Positions 37,495-45,501 of a DNA stretch of 64,000 nucleotides are shown here, piece after piece (the first letter of the stretch is position 1; every line of letters begins with the position of its first letter). Under the pieces are notes generated by a model. The model searched no databases. It was given only the letters and a program-made list of their open reading frames with translations, and was not told the DNA's origin. Location of the stretch: NCBI GenBank assembly GCA_016185465.1, contig JACPNO010000007.1, forward strand, positions 43,619-107,618, in the 5' to 3' direction. Made by a program: the position numbers and the translations under genes. This DNA comes from Candidatus Solibacter usitatus (GTDB taxonomy: Bacteria; Acidobacteriota; Terriglobia; Bryobacterales; Bryobacteraceae).

Positions 37495-39039
37495 TTAGCG
37501 CAGCGCCGCAGTCGGCGAAGGCGTAGTCAGCGGGTTCACCAGCTTGTGCTCGGCGTAGTAGCCCGGCCGCACGCGCTCGACGATTTGCGCGGTCGGCCGC
37601 TCCAGTATCTGAAAATACGACGACGGCGCGAGACCAATCCAGAACGCCCACACCACTAGCGGCGTGAACACGGCAATCTCGCGCCACGAGAGATCCTTCA
37701 AGCCTTTGTTTTTCTCCGCGAGCTCGCCCCACATGGTCCGCTGGAACAGCCACAGCAGGTAAGCCGCGCCGAGCGCGATGCCCACCGAGCACCAAACCGC
37801 CCAGGGGAACGACATCAGAAACGCGCCTTGCAGGATGGTGAATTCGCCGATAAATCCGTTTAGCGGCGGCATGCCCATCGAGCTCAGCGTCGCGATCAGA
37901 AACACAATGGTGAAGACCGGCATCACTTTGATCAGGCCGCCGTATTCGGAAATTTCGCGCGTGTGCCGCCGCTCATAGACGATGCCGACAATCAGGAACA
38001 GCATGCCGGTTGAGATGCCGTGGTTGATTTGCTGGATGATCGAACCTTGTATTCCGAGGGGATTGAGCGTAAAGATTCCCAGCGTGCAAAAGCCCAGATG
38101 GCTCACCGAGGAATACGCCACCAGCTTCTTCCAATCCTTCTGCATGAGTGACGCCAAAGCTCCGTAGACAATTCCGATAATCGAAAGAACGGCGACGATG
38201 TTGATCACCATTGGGTTCTTAGCGGTGTCGGGAAGCAGCGGCAGCGAAAAGCGCAGAAAGCCGTACGTGCCCATCTTCAGCAGCACACTGGCCAGAATGA
38301 CGGAGCCCGCCGTGGGCGCCTCGACATGCGCGTCCGGCAGCCAGGTATGAAACGGCCACATTGGAACTTTGACCGCGAAGCCCAGGAAGAATGCCCAGAA
38401 CACCCACCAGCCCACCTGCGCCGGGAGGTTGATCTTCATCAGGTCGGCGATGTCGAATGAATACGCCTGAAACTGAGTGTGGTACTGGAAGTACAACATC
38501 AGAATTCCAAGCAGCATCAGCACCGAGCCGATCAAGGTATAGATCACGAACTTGATGGATGCGTACCCGCGGCGCGGCCCGCCCCAGATGGCGATGATGA
38601 AGTACATCGGCACCAGCACGGTTTCCCAAAACACGAAAAACAGCAGGAAATCGAGGGACATGAAAACTCCCAGCATGCCGATCTGCTGCAGCAGGAAAAA
38701 CGCGTAGTACTCTTTCAGCCTTTCCGTGATGGCGTTCCAACTCGACAGGATCGCGATAAAGCCGAGCAGCGTGGTCAACATCACAAGCAGCAGCGACAGG
38801 CCGTCGATTCCGATGTGATAACTGGCGCCGATGGAAGGTATCCAGTTGGCCTGCTCAACGTACTGGTAATCCTTGCTGCGATCGAAGTTAATCGCCAGAG
38901 GCAGGGAAACCAGGAAGCCCAGGAACGCGGCGACGTTCGCCCAGATTTTTACCGCGCGCGCATTCGACGAGGGAATGAAAAGCAAAACCAGCATGCCGGC
39001 CAGCGGCGTGAACAGGACGATCGAAAGAATGTGATCCAT
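37495..39039 (-). CDS. nuoM: NADH-quinone oxidoreductase subunit M
   Basis: YHIGIDGLSLLLVMLTTLLGFIAILSSW, VPMWPFHTWLPDAHVEAPTAGSVILASVLLKMGTYG, INHGISTGMLFLIVGIVYERRHTREI. Confidence 0.95.
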   Translation of the reverse strand: MDHILSIVLFTPLAGMLVLLFIPSSNARAVKIWANVAAFLGFLVSLPLAINFDRSKDYQYVEQANWIPSIGASYHIGIDGLSLLLVMLTTLLGFIAILSSWNAITERLKEYYAFFLLQQIGMLGVFMSLDFLLFFVFWETVLVPMYFIIAIWGGPRRGYASIKFVIYTLIGSVLMLLGILMLYFQYHTQFQAYSFDIADLMKINLPAQVGWWVFWAFFLGFAVKVPMWPFHTWLPDAHVEAPTAGSVILASVLLKMGTYGFLRFSLPLLPDTAKNPMVINIVAVLSIIGIVYGALASLMQKDWKKLVAYSSVSHLGFCTLGIFTLNPLGIQGSIIQQINHGISTGMLFLIVGIVYERRHTREISEYGGLIKVMPVFTIVFLIATLSSMGMPPLNGFIGEFTILQGAFLMSFPWAVWCSVGIALGAAYLLWLFQRTMWGELAEKNKGLKDLSWREIAVFTPLVVWAFWIGLAPSSYFQILERPTAQIVERVRPGYYAEHKLVNPLTTPSPTAALR

Positions 39040-39174
39040 AATAGGCTGCAACGGAATAGCCCATTATCTTACCTTAGGTGAGACGTTTACGGGGATTTGA
39101 CTGGCTGGCAATCTGGCGCGCGCACGATGAGTCTTCGGCGGCGCGCCAGCAGAGTGGTGTCCAGTGGCCTGCTT

Positions 39175-39190
39175 GTTCTGAAATCAGAAC
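39175..39190. repeat. 16-bp palindrome GTTCTGAAATCAGAAC, member of flanking pair
   Basis: Exact reverse complement of 39448-39463. Confidence 0.85.
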
Positions 39191-39405
39191 CCGTCTTCAG
39201 TAGATGTGACGACCTGATATTGCCACTGGCCAAGGCCACGGACCGTGTAGGTCCGGGTAACCGCTGGCGGCGTGGGGCGTAAAAAGCGAATGCGCCCCTG
39301 GCGGGCCTTGCTGGCACGACGCTCCCTAATGATTTCCAGGAACGCTCCAATCACTGAAACAACCGTTACAACTAAAGCAATTTGAACTGGCGCTAGGCTT
39401 CCCAT
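39184..39405 (-). CDS. Small membrane protein, hypothetical
   Basis: MGSLAPVQIALVVTVVSVIGAFLEIIRERRASKARQ..; N-terminal TM; stop lies inside palindrome. Confidence 0.45.
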   Translation of the reverse strand: MGSLAPVQIALVVTVVSVIGAFLEIIRERRASKARQGRIRFLRPTPPAVTRTYTVRGLGQWQYQVVTSTEDGF

Positions 39406-39447
39406 GGACTCTTAATAACCGGCCCAGAAAAGCTTTACAAGATTTTT

Positions 39448-39463
39448 GTTCTGATTTCAGAAC
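39448..39463. repeat. 16-bp palindrome GTTCTGATTTCAGAAC, member of flanking pair
   Basis: Exact reverse complement of 39175-39190. Confidence 0.85.
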
Positions 39464-39541
39464 AGATTGCTTTGGGGTCCGCACCGGCTATCCCCCAATA
39501 GTAAATGCCGGGTTCGGGTTTTTACCCGATACAATTGTCTC

Positions 39542-41104
39542 TTGACCCCCGCCATCGACTTGAACGCCACCCTGAAGCAGTATTGGGGGTACGAAGGTTT
39601 TCGCCCGCTGCAGGAGCGAATCATCCGCAGCCTGCTGGAGGGTCGCGACGTGGCGGTGGTCATGCCGACCGGCGGCGGCAAATCCCTCTGCTATCAGCTG
39701 CCTGCCGTCATGCTGGGGGGCACGGCCATCGTCATTTCCCCGCTCATTTCGCTGATGCAGGATCAGGCCGCGGCGCTCGCGGACATGGGCATCCCGGCGG
39801 CGGTCATCAACAGTTCGCAGCCGCCGGCGGAGCAAAATCAGATCATGCGGCGCGCCGCCGGCGGCGGTGACAGGCTGCTGTATCTCTCCCCCGAGCGTCT
39901 GGCCCGCGCCGACACCGCGGCCTGGCTGGCGCGTGTGCCGGTGAGTTTTTTCGCCATCGATGAAGCCCACTGCATTTCCGAGTGGGGTCACGAATTCCGT
40001 CCCGATTACCGGCTGCTCAGCTCGCTGCGCGAGTCTTTTCCGGAGAACCCGATCGCGGCTTTCACCGCCAGCGCCACCCGCCGCGTCCGCCACGATATTC
40101 TGCAGCAGCTTCGCTTGCGCGATCCCGACAAATACATCGCCAGCTTTCACCGGCCCAATCTGCGGTATCTGGTGCGTAAGTGCGATGCGCGCTCGCAGCC
40201 GCGGCTGCTGCTCTCGGCCCTGCGCGCCCACGCCGGCGACAACGTGATTGTCTACGCGCCCACCATTGCGCGCGTGGAGGAGACCGTGGATTTCCTGCGC
40301 ATGAAAGGCATCGAGTCCATCGGCTATCACGGCAAGATGGACGCCGAGGACCGCAAGCGCAATCAGGAGCGCTGGATGGCGGACGAAATTCGCGTGTTGG
40401 TGGGCACGCTCGCCTTCGGCCTGGGCATCAACAAAGCCTCGGTGCGCGCCGTGATTCACCTGGCGCTGCCGAAATCGATTGAACAGTTTTATCAGGAAGC
40501 CGGACGCGCGGGCCGCGACGGTTTGCCGGCCGATTGCGCGCTGCTATGGCAAAACCGCGACATCGGGCTGCTCACGTACTTCATCGACCAGCTGCAGGAT
40601 CAGCAGGAACGGGAGCGATCCTGGCAGCGCTATCACGCGATACGCCGCTTCGCCGAAGCGGACAGCTGCCGGCATCGCCAGATTTGCACCCATTTCGGGG
40701 AAACGCCCAAGTGGTCGACTTGCGGCATGTGCGATGTGTGCGCGGAATCGCCCGACTGGATGACGGTATCCCCATCGCCAGCGCCGGAGAAGAAAAGACG
40801 CCAGGGCAAATTGGCGATGTCGCCAGAACCAGCTGGTTCGATCGATCGGGCCCTGCTGGAACACATGCGCGAATGGCGGCGCGGAATTGCCAAGCGCGAT
40901 GGCGTTCCGGCGTTCGTGATTCTGCACGACAGCACGCTGGAGGAATTGTGCCGGGTGCAGCCGGCGAGGGTCGATCAGTTGCTGAACATTCGAGGCATTG
41001 GATCGAAGAAGGTGGAATCGTACGGTTCGGAGATTCTGGCGGCGTTGAAGGAATTCAAGAGGCAGGTCGGGGACCTGCCCCACGGGCGTTCCCAGGATTT
41101 GTGA
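39542..41104 (+). CDS. recQ: RecQ-family ATP-dependent DNA helicase with HRDC domain
   Basis: YWGYEGFRPLQERIIRSLLEGRDVAVVMPTGGGKSLCYQLPA, DEAHCISEWGHEFRPDY, C-terminal HRDC; TTG 39542 start preferred. Confidence 0.92.
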   Translation: MTPAIDLNATLKQYWGYEGFRPLQERIIRSLLEGRDVAVVMPTGGGKSLCYQLPAVMLGGTAIVISPLISLMQDQAAALADMGIPAAVINSSQPPAEQNQIMRRAAGGGDRLLYLSPERLARADTAAWLARVPVSFFAIDEAHCISEWGHEFRPDYRLLSSLRESFPENPIAAFTASATRRVRHDILQQLRLRDPDKYIASFHRPNLRYLVRKCDARSQPRLLLSALRAHAGDNVIVYAPTIARVEETVDFLRMKGIESIGYHGKMDAEDRKRNQERWMADEIRVLVGTLAFGLGINKASVRAVIHLALPKSIEQFYQEAGRAGRDGLPADCALLWQNRDIGLLTYFIDQLQDQQERERSWQRYHAIRRFAEADSCRHRQICTHFGETPKWSTCGMCDVCAESPDWMTVSPSPAPEKKRRQGKLAMSPEPAGSIDRALLEHMREWRRGIAKRDGVPAFVILHDSTLEELCRVQPARVDQLLNIRGIGSKKVESYGSEILAALKEFKRQVGDLPHGRSQDL

Positions 41105-41139
41105 AAGAGGGGCAGGTCCCCCACTGTCCCCGACCTGCC
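41061..41139. repeat. Repeat family A, copy A4 (reversed arm order, interrupted right arm)
   Basis: GGCAGGTCGGGGACCTGCCCCAC (41061-41083) then GGGGCAGGTCCC(CCACTGTCCC)CGACCTGCC (41109-41139). Confidence 0.85.
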
Positions 41140-41622
41140 TTAACCCCGGCGCAACATCACTACCGCTCGCGCCTCCGCCGACTTCCCTTCCCCCACCGGC
41201 CCCACGCCTTCCGCTGTCTTGAACTTCACCGAAACGCTCGTCAATTCCATCCCCGTCGCCCCGGCCAGCGATTGGCGAATGCGCTCACGGTAATCCTTGA
41301 GCTTGGGCCGCTCGAGAATGATCGTCGAATCGATATTGACCAGCTCAAATCCAGCCGCGCGCGCCAGTTCCAGCGCATGCTTCAGAAATATCAGGCTATC
41401 AGCGCCTTTCCAGCGCGCGTCGCTCGGAGGAAAATGCTGGCCGATATCGCCCAGCGCCGCCGCGCCCAGGATCGCATCCGTCACCGCGTGGGCCAGCACA
41501 TCGGCGTCGGAATGGCCTTCCAGGCCCAGCTCGAATGGAACCGTCACGCCGCCCAGGATGAGAGGTCTGCCGGGCACCAGCCGGTGGACATCCCAGCCAG
41601 TGCCGGCGCGATATTCGCTCAA
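41140..41622 (-). CDS. ispF: 2-C-methyl-D-erythritol 2,4-cyclodiphosphate synthase
   Basis: GTGWDVHRLVPGRPLILGGVTVPFELGLEGHSDADVLAHAVTDAILGAAALGDIGQHFP. Confidence 0.96.
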   Translation of the reverse strand: MSEYRAGTGWDVHRLVPGRPLILGGVTVPFELGLEGHSDADVLAHAVTDAILGAAALGDIGQHFPPSDARWKGADSLIFLKHALELARAAGFELVNIDSTIILERPKLKDYRERIRQSLAGATGMELTSVSVKFKTAEGVGPVGEGKSAEARAVVMLRRG

Positions 41623-42359
41623 GACGTCCGGCGCCCCGCCGCTTCCTGTTCCATGAACAGGCGCGCCAAATCCATATCGCCGGGCTTGGTGATTTTGATA
41701 TTGCGATCGCTGCCCAGCACGACGCGCACTTCCACCTGATCCAGGCGCTCGACCAGGCTGGATTCGTCCGTCCCCACGAAGCCATCCTTACGCGCCGCCT
41801 GAAACGCCTGCTGCAGCAGACTCAAGCGGAACACCTGCGGTGTTTGCGCCAGCACCAGCCGCTCCCGCGGAATGGTGGTGGTAACTTTCGGGCCGCCCGC
41901 CTGCGCGCCGGTGACCTGCTTCACCGTATCGACCGGCACGATGGCCACAATGGCGGCGCCGAACTCGGCGGCTTCGGCAATCACTTTGCCGATGGTTGCC
42001 AAATCGATGAAAGGCCGCACGGCGTCGTGCACAGCCACCAGATCGGTGTCGGGATCGACGGCGGCGAGGGCATGCTCAACCGACTCCTGCCGGCTGTTGC
42101 CACCCTCCACCACTTTCACTTTCTTGTTGCGGATCTCGCGCGCCAGTACGTCGCCCACGCGCTCCATATCCTCGCCGCGCAGCGCGACGATGATCTGCTG
42201 GACATCCGGGCTGGCGGCGAATTTACGCGCGGTATGTAAAAGAATCGGGGCGCCATCCAGCTGCATGAGCTGTTTACGGCTGGTTCCGGCCTTCTCGGCG
42301 GAGGTACGGCCCATTCGCGTACCCAGACCCGCTGCCGGCAATATCACTGCTACTTTCAT
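41619..42359 (-). CDS. ispD: 2-C-methyl-D-erythritol 4-phosphate cytidylyltransferase
   Basis: ILPAAGLGTRMG..RKQLMQLDGAPILLHTARKF..VAVHDAVRPFIDLATI. Confidence 0.95.
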   Translation of the reverse strand: MKVAVILPAAGLGTRMGRTSAEKAGTSRKQLMQLDGAPILLHTARKFAASPDVQQIIVALRGEDMERVGDVLAREIRNKKVKVVEGGNSRQESVEHALAAVDPDTDLVAVHDAVRPFIDLATIGKVIAEAAEFGAAIVAIVPVDTVKQVTGAQAGGPKVTTTIPRERLVLAQTPQVFRLSLLQQAFQAARKDGFVGTDESSLVERLDQVEVRVVLGSDRNIKITKPGDMDLARLFMEQEAAGRRTS

Positions 42360-42382
42360 AGATTGTTTTGGGACTGCCGCGT

Positions 42383-43441
42383 CTACGCTTCGCCTACGGC
42401 TTCGGCTTTGCGCTGCGGCGGCCGCTCGGATTTTTCGGTGATCACGGCGTGCATGCGGTCGTCGAACTTGCCGAAGATCATTTTGCCAGCCGTGGTTTGC
42501 AGCACGCTGGTGACGGAAATATCGATGGTCTTCGAGATCATGCGCTTGGCGTTATCCACCACCACCATCGTGCCATCGTCGAGATAGGCCACGCCCTGGT
42601 TGTACTCCTTGCCTTCCTTGAGGATAAACACGCGCATGGTCTCGCCCGGCAGCACGATCGGCTTCAGCGAATTGGCCAGCTCGTTGATATTCAGCACTTC
42701 AACGCCATGAAGCTGGGCGACTTTGTTGAGATTGAAATCGTTGGTGATGATTTTGCAATCGTAAACCTTGCCCAGTTCGATCAGCTTCATGTCGACGTCG
42801 CGCACGTGCGGGAAATCGTCTTCGACAATCTGGACATTCAGGTGCGCCATCTTTTGCACGCGCTGCAAAATATCCAGACCCCGGCGGCCGCGATTGCGTT
42901 TCATCGAATCCGCCGAATCGGCGACCAGTTGCAGCTCGCGCAGCACGAACTGCGGAATCACCAGCACGCCGTCCAGAAAACCGGTTTCGGCGATGTCGGC
43001 GATGCGGCCGTCGATGATCACGCTGGTGTCGAGAATCTTGAACGCCTTCTTGGGGCCTTTCTCGCCGCCGAATATGCCGCCGAGAGCGGACAGATTCAGC
43101 ATGTCGCCTTTGGTCGCTCCCACCACTAGCCCGACGTAGGTCATCCAGAACAGCAGGAATAGCTGCAGGAAATGCAGCGTGCCGGGGTCGGCGTTGATCC
43201 GGCCCAGGACCAGGGACATCAGAAACGCCCCGAAAATGCCCAGAATCGATCCGACAGCCGAGCCGATCAGCCGCTTGAGGCTGACCCGCTCCAGGCGCAT
43301 TTCGAACAGGATAATGGCTCCGCCCAAAGCGATGCCAGCCGCGATGGCGAACGGCGGCCGAATCTGAAACGGCTGAAAATAATAGGCGCAACCGGTTATG
43401 ACGAAAACAAAAATAATTCGGACAATCGTTAAGTCGAGCAC
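42383..43441 (-). CDS. PIN/TRAM domain membrane protein (YacL-like)
   Basis: Four TM then KILDTSVIIDGRIADIAETGFLDGVLVIPQFVLRELQ.., C-terminal TRAM; GTG start about 43441. Confidence 0.88.
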   Translation of the reverse strand: MLDLTIVRIIFVFVITGCAYYFQPFQIRPPFAIAAGIALGGAIILFEMRLERVSLKRLIGSAVGSILGIFGAFLMSLVLGRINADPGTLHFLQLFLLFWMTYVGLVVGATKGDMLNLSALGGIFGGEKGPKKAFKILDTSVIIDGRIADIAETGFLDGVLVIPQFVLRELQLVADSADSMKRNRGRRGLDILQRVQKMAHLNVQIVEDDFPHVRDVDMKLIELGKVYDCKIITNDFNLNKVAQLHGVEVLNINELANSLKPIVLPGETMRVFILKEGKEYNQGVAYLDDGTMVVVDNAKRMISKTIDISVTSVLQTTAGKMIFGKFDDRMHAVITEKSERPPQRKAEAVGEA

Positions 43442-43527
43442 AAGTCCACCACCTTGCCGGTGAGTGTCAGGGAATGCGGGTCCCGGGGACACGACTACCG
43501 AGGTCGTGGCAAGAGTATATCACGCCG

Positions 43528-44280
43528 TTAGCGGCTCTTCAGATGCTCGGGGAACACGGCGTAACCGTCTGGTGGGGGAAAGAGCGCAACCAGCGCCTCC
43601 AGGCGCTTGCGCAGGTAGCGGCTGGGCATCTGCCGCGGACCGGTTTCCACATCGATATCGCAGCAAATGCCGTGCAGGTACAGCGTAAGCGTGTCCTCAA
43701 AAGACTGCAGGGCATAGTCGCGAAACAGTTTGGTCTCCCGCTTGACGTTAGTTTGGCGGCGCAGCAGCGCTTGTTTCAAATGCCAGCTGCGTTCATCCAC
43801 CTCGCCGTGCATTTCAGTGGCCAGCTCTTCGCGTAGGACGCGGAAAAATTGCTCGCGCGATGCCGTGGCCAGACTTCCGGCAACCAGCGCGGCAATGGCG
43901 CTGTAAAAGCAATAGTGATAATCCGAAACGTCTTCGTCTTTGATGGCAAATACCAGCGTCGCGGCGGCATCGCCTACGCTGCGGGAGGCGGCCACATGGC
44001 GGTGATCGTGAGGTTTTTCAAAAGTAACGGAATCTGCGCCCTTGCCGTTGTTCTTTTCGAGAAACGGCACCAGAATGATTTCAACCGCCGGCAGCACTTT
44101 GCAAACGGCCGGCGGCAGGGCGGCGATGGGATCTTCCAGATATTGCTTCAAATCCTCTTCCGGCACCGGCATCGCCGTGAAATAAGAGAACTTACTGCCA
44201 AGCGGGATCATGTCGCCGTGAAAACGCCGGGCGATTTCTTCCACCGTCAATTTGGATCGGTCGGGCTCTGCGGAGGGCAT
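43528..44280 (-). CDS. Conserved hypothetical protein
   Basis: 250 aa ORF, well-behaved composition, no recognised domain. Confidence 0.6.
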   Translation of the reverse strand: MPSAEPDRSKLTVEEIARRFHGDMIPLGSKFSYFTAMPVPEEDLKQYLEDPIAALPPAVCKVLPAVEIILVPFLEKNNGKGADSVTFEKPHDHRHVAASRSVGDAAATLVFAIKDEDVSDYHYCFYSAIAALVAGSLATASREQFFRVLREELATEMHGEVDERSWHLKQALLRRQTNVKRETKLFRDYALQSFEDTLTLYLHGICCDIDVETGPRQMPSRYLRKRLEALVALFPPPDGYAVFPEHLKSR

Positions 44281-44352
44281 CTACTGATTCGATTGTAACA
44301 GAGGCGCTAAGGTCGCCAGATGCCTGGCAGGAAGCTGCTAGACTGCGAATGA

Positions 44353-45501
44353 ATGGGGCACAACATCCTGGTTTCGGCCGGTGAGGCTTCCGGGGATTAC
44401 TATGCCTCTTTGCTGGTCGCCGATCTGCGCCGCCTTTGGCCTGGCGCCCGCTTCTTCGGATGTGCCGGCCCCCGAATGCGCCTGGGCGGGGTGGAGGCCG
44501 TCATTGCAGCGGAAGGCCTGGCAGTAGTGGGTTTAGTCGAGGTTCTGGGGCACCTGCCGCGCATTTATGGGCAATACCGGAAGCTGGCGCGCGCGGCCGC
44601 CACCCGCAAGCCGGACCTGGCTATTCTCACCGATTCGCCGGATTTTCACCTGCGCCTGGCCAGCCGCCTGAAGGCTTGCGGAGTGCCCGTGATTTATCTG
44701 ATCGCGCCCCAGGTCTGGGCGTGGCGCAAAGGGCGCCTGCCGCGTATTCGCCGGACCATAGACCGGCTATTGTGTATTTTCCCGTTCGAGGAAAAATTCT
44801 TCCAAGAGCATGGCATTGCGGCCACTTATATTGGACACCCGCTGGCGGGGCGCATCCGGCCTTCGCTGACCAAAGCCGAGTTTTTTCGGAAACACAGAAT
44901 CCCGCTGGAACGTCAACTAGTTACAGTGCTGCCCGGTAGCCGCAAGGGGGAAGCCGCGCGCCATTTGCCGTGGCTTATCTCCGCTGTCGGGCGCATCTAC
45001 CGCGAGCAGGCCGCGAGTTTCGTGCTGGCGGCGTCGGAAACCACCGGCGCGGCGTTTTTCAGGGAACGAATTGGGAGCGCGCCCATCCAAGTAATTGAAG
45101 GTGAAACCTGGGACGCAATCGCTCATGCGGACCTGGCTCTGGCCGCGAGCGGCACAGTGACCGTGGAAGCGGCGCTGCTGGGAACGCCCATGATCACCTT
45201 TTACCGGGTGAATCCGCTGAGCTGGGCGCTCGGGAAAATGCTGGTGAACGTGCCGTTTTATTCGATGGTGAACCTGGTCGCGGATCGCGCCGTGGTCCCG
45301 GAGCTGATGCAGGGAGCGATGACCGGAGAGCGCCTGGCCGCAGAAGCCATGCTGTTTCTCCGCGATGAAGGCCGGCGCCTGCGGATGCGCGAGGGTTTGG
45401 GCGAAGTCTCCCGCCGTCTCACCGTAGACGGCGACGCCATGGCCAAAGCCTGCGCGGTGATTGAGAATCTGGTGGAGGGACAAGCAGCACATGTTTCGTA
45501 A
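44353..45501 (+). CDS. lpxB: Lipid-A-disaccharide synthase
   Basis: SAGEASGDYYASLLVADLRR, APQVWAWRKGRLPRIRRTIDRLLCIFPFEEKFF, LPGSRKGEA, AASGTVTVEAALLGTPMITFYRVN. Confidence 0.95.
   Translation: MGHNILVSAGEASGDYYASLLVADLRRLWPGARFFGCAGPRMRLGGVEAVIAAEGLAVVGLVEVLGHLPRIYGQYRKLARAAATRKPDLAILTDSPDFHLRLASRLKACGVPVIYLIAPQVWAWRKGRLPRIRRTIDRLLCIFPFEEKFFQEHGIAATYIGHPLAGRIRPSLTKAEFFRKHRIPLERQLVTVLPGSRKGEAARHLPWLISAVGRIYREQAASFVLAASETTGAAFFRERIGSAPIQVIEGETWDAIAHADLALAASGTVTVEAALLGTPMITFYRVNPLSWALGKMLVNVPFYSMVNLVADRAVVPELMQGAMTGERLAAEAMLFLRDEGRRLRMREGLGEVSRRLTVDGDAMAKACAVIENLVEGQAAHVS

Noticed and set aside
26591-41139. Family A hairpins as ordinary Rho-independent terminators only
   Set aside because: No T-tract after the stems, near-identical sequence at unrelated loci and presence upstream of start codons argue for dispersed elements, though they may terminate transcription incidentally.
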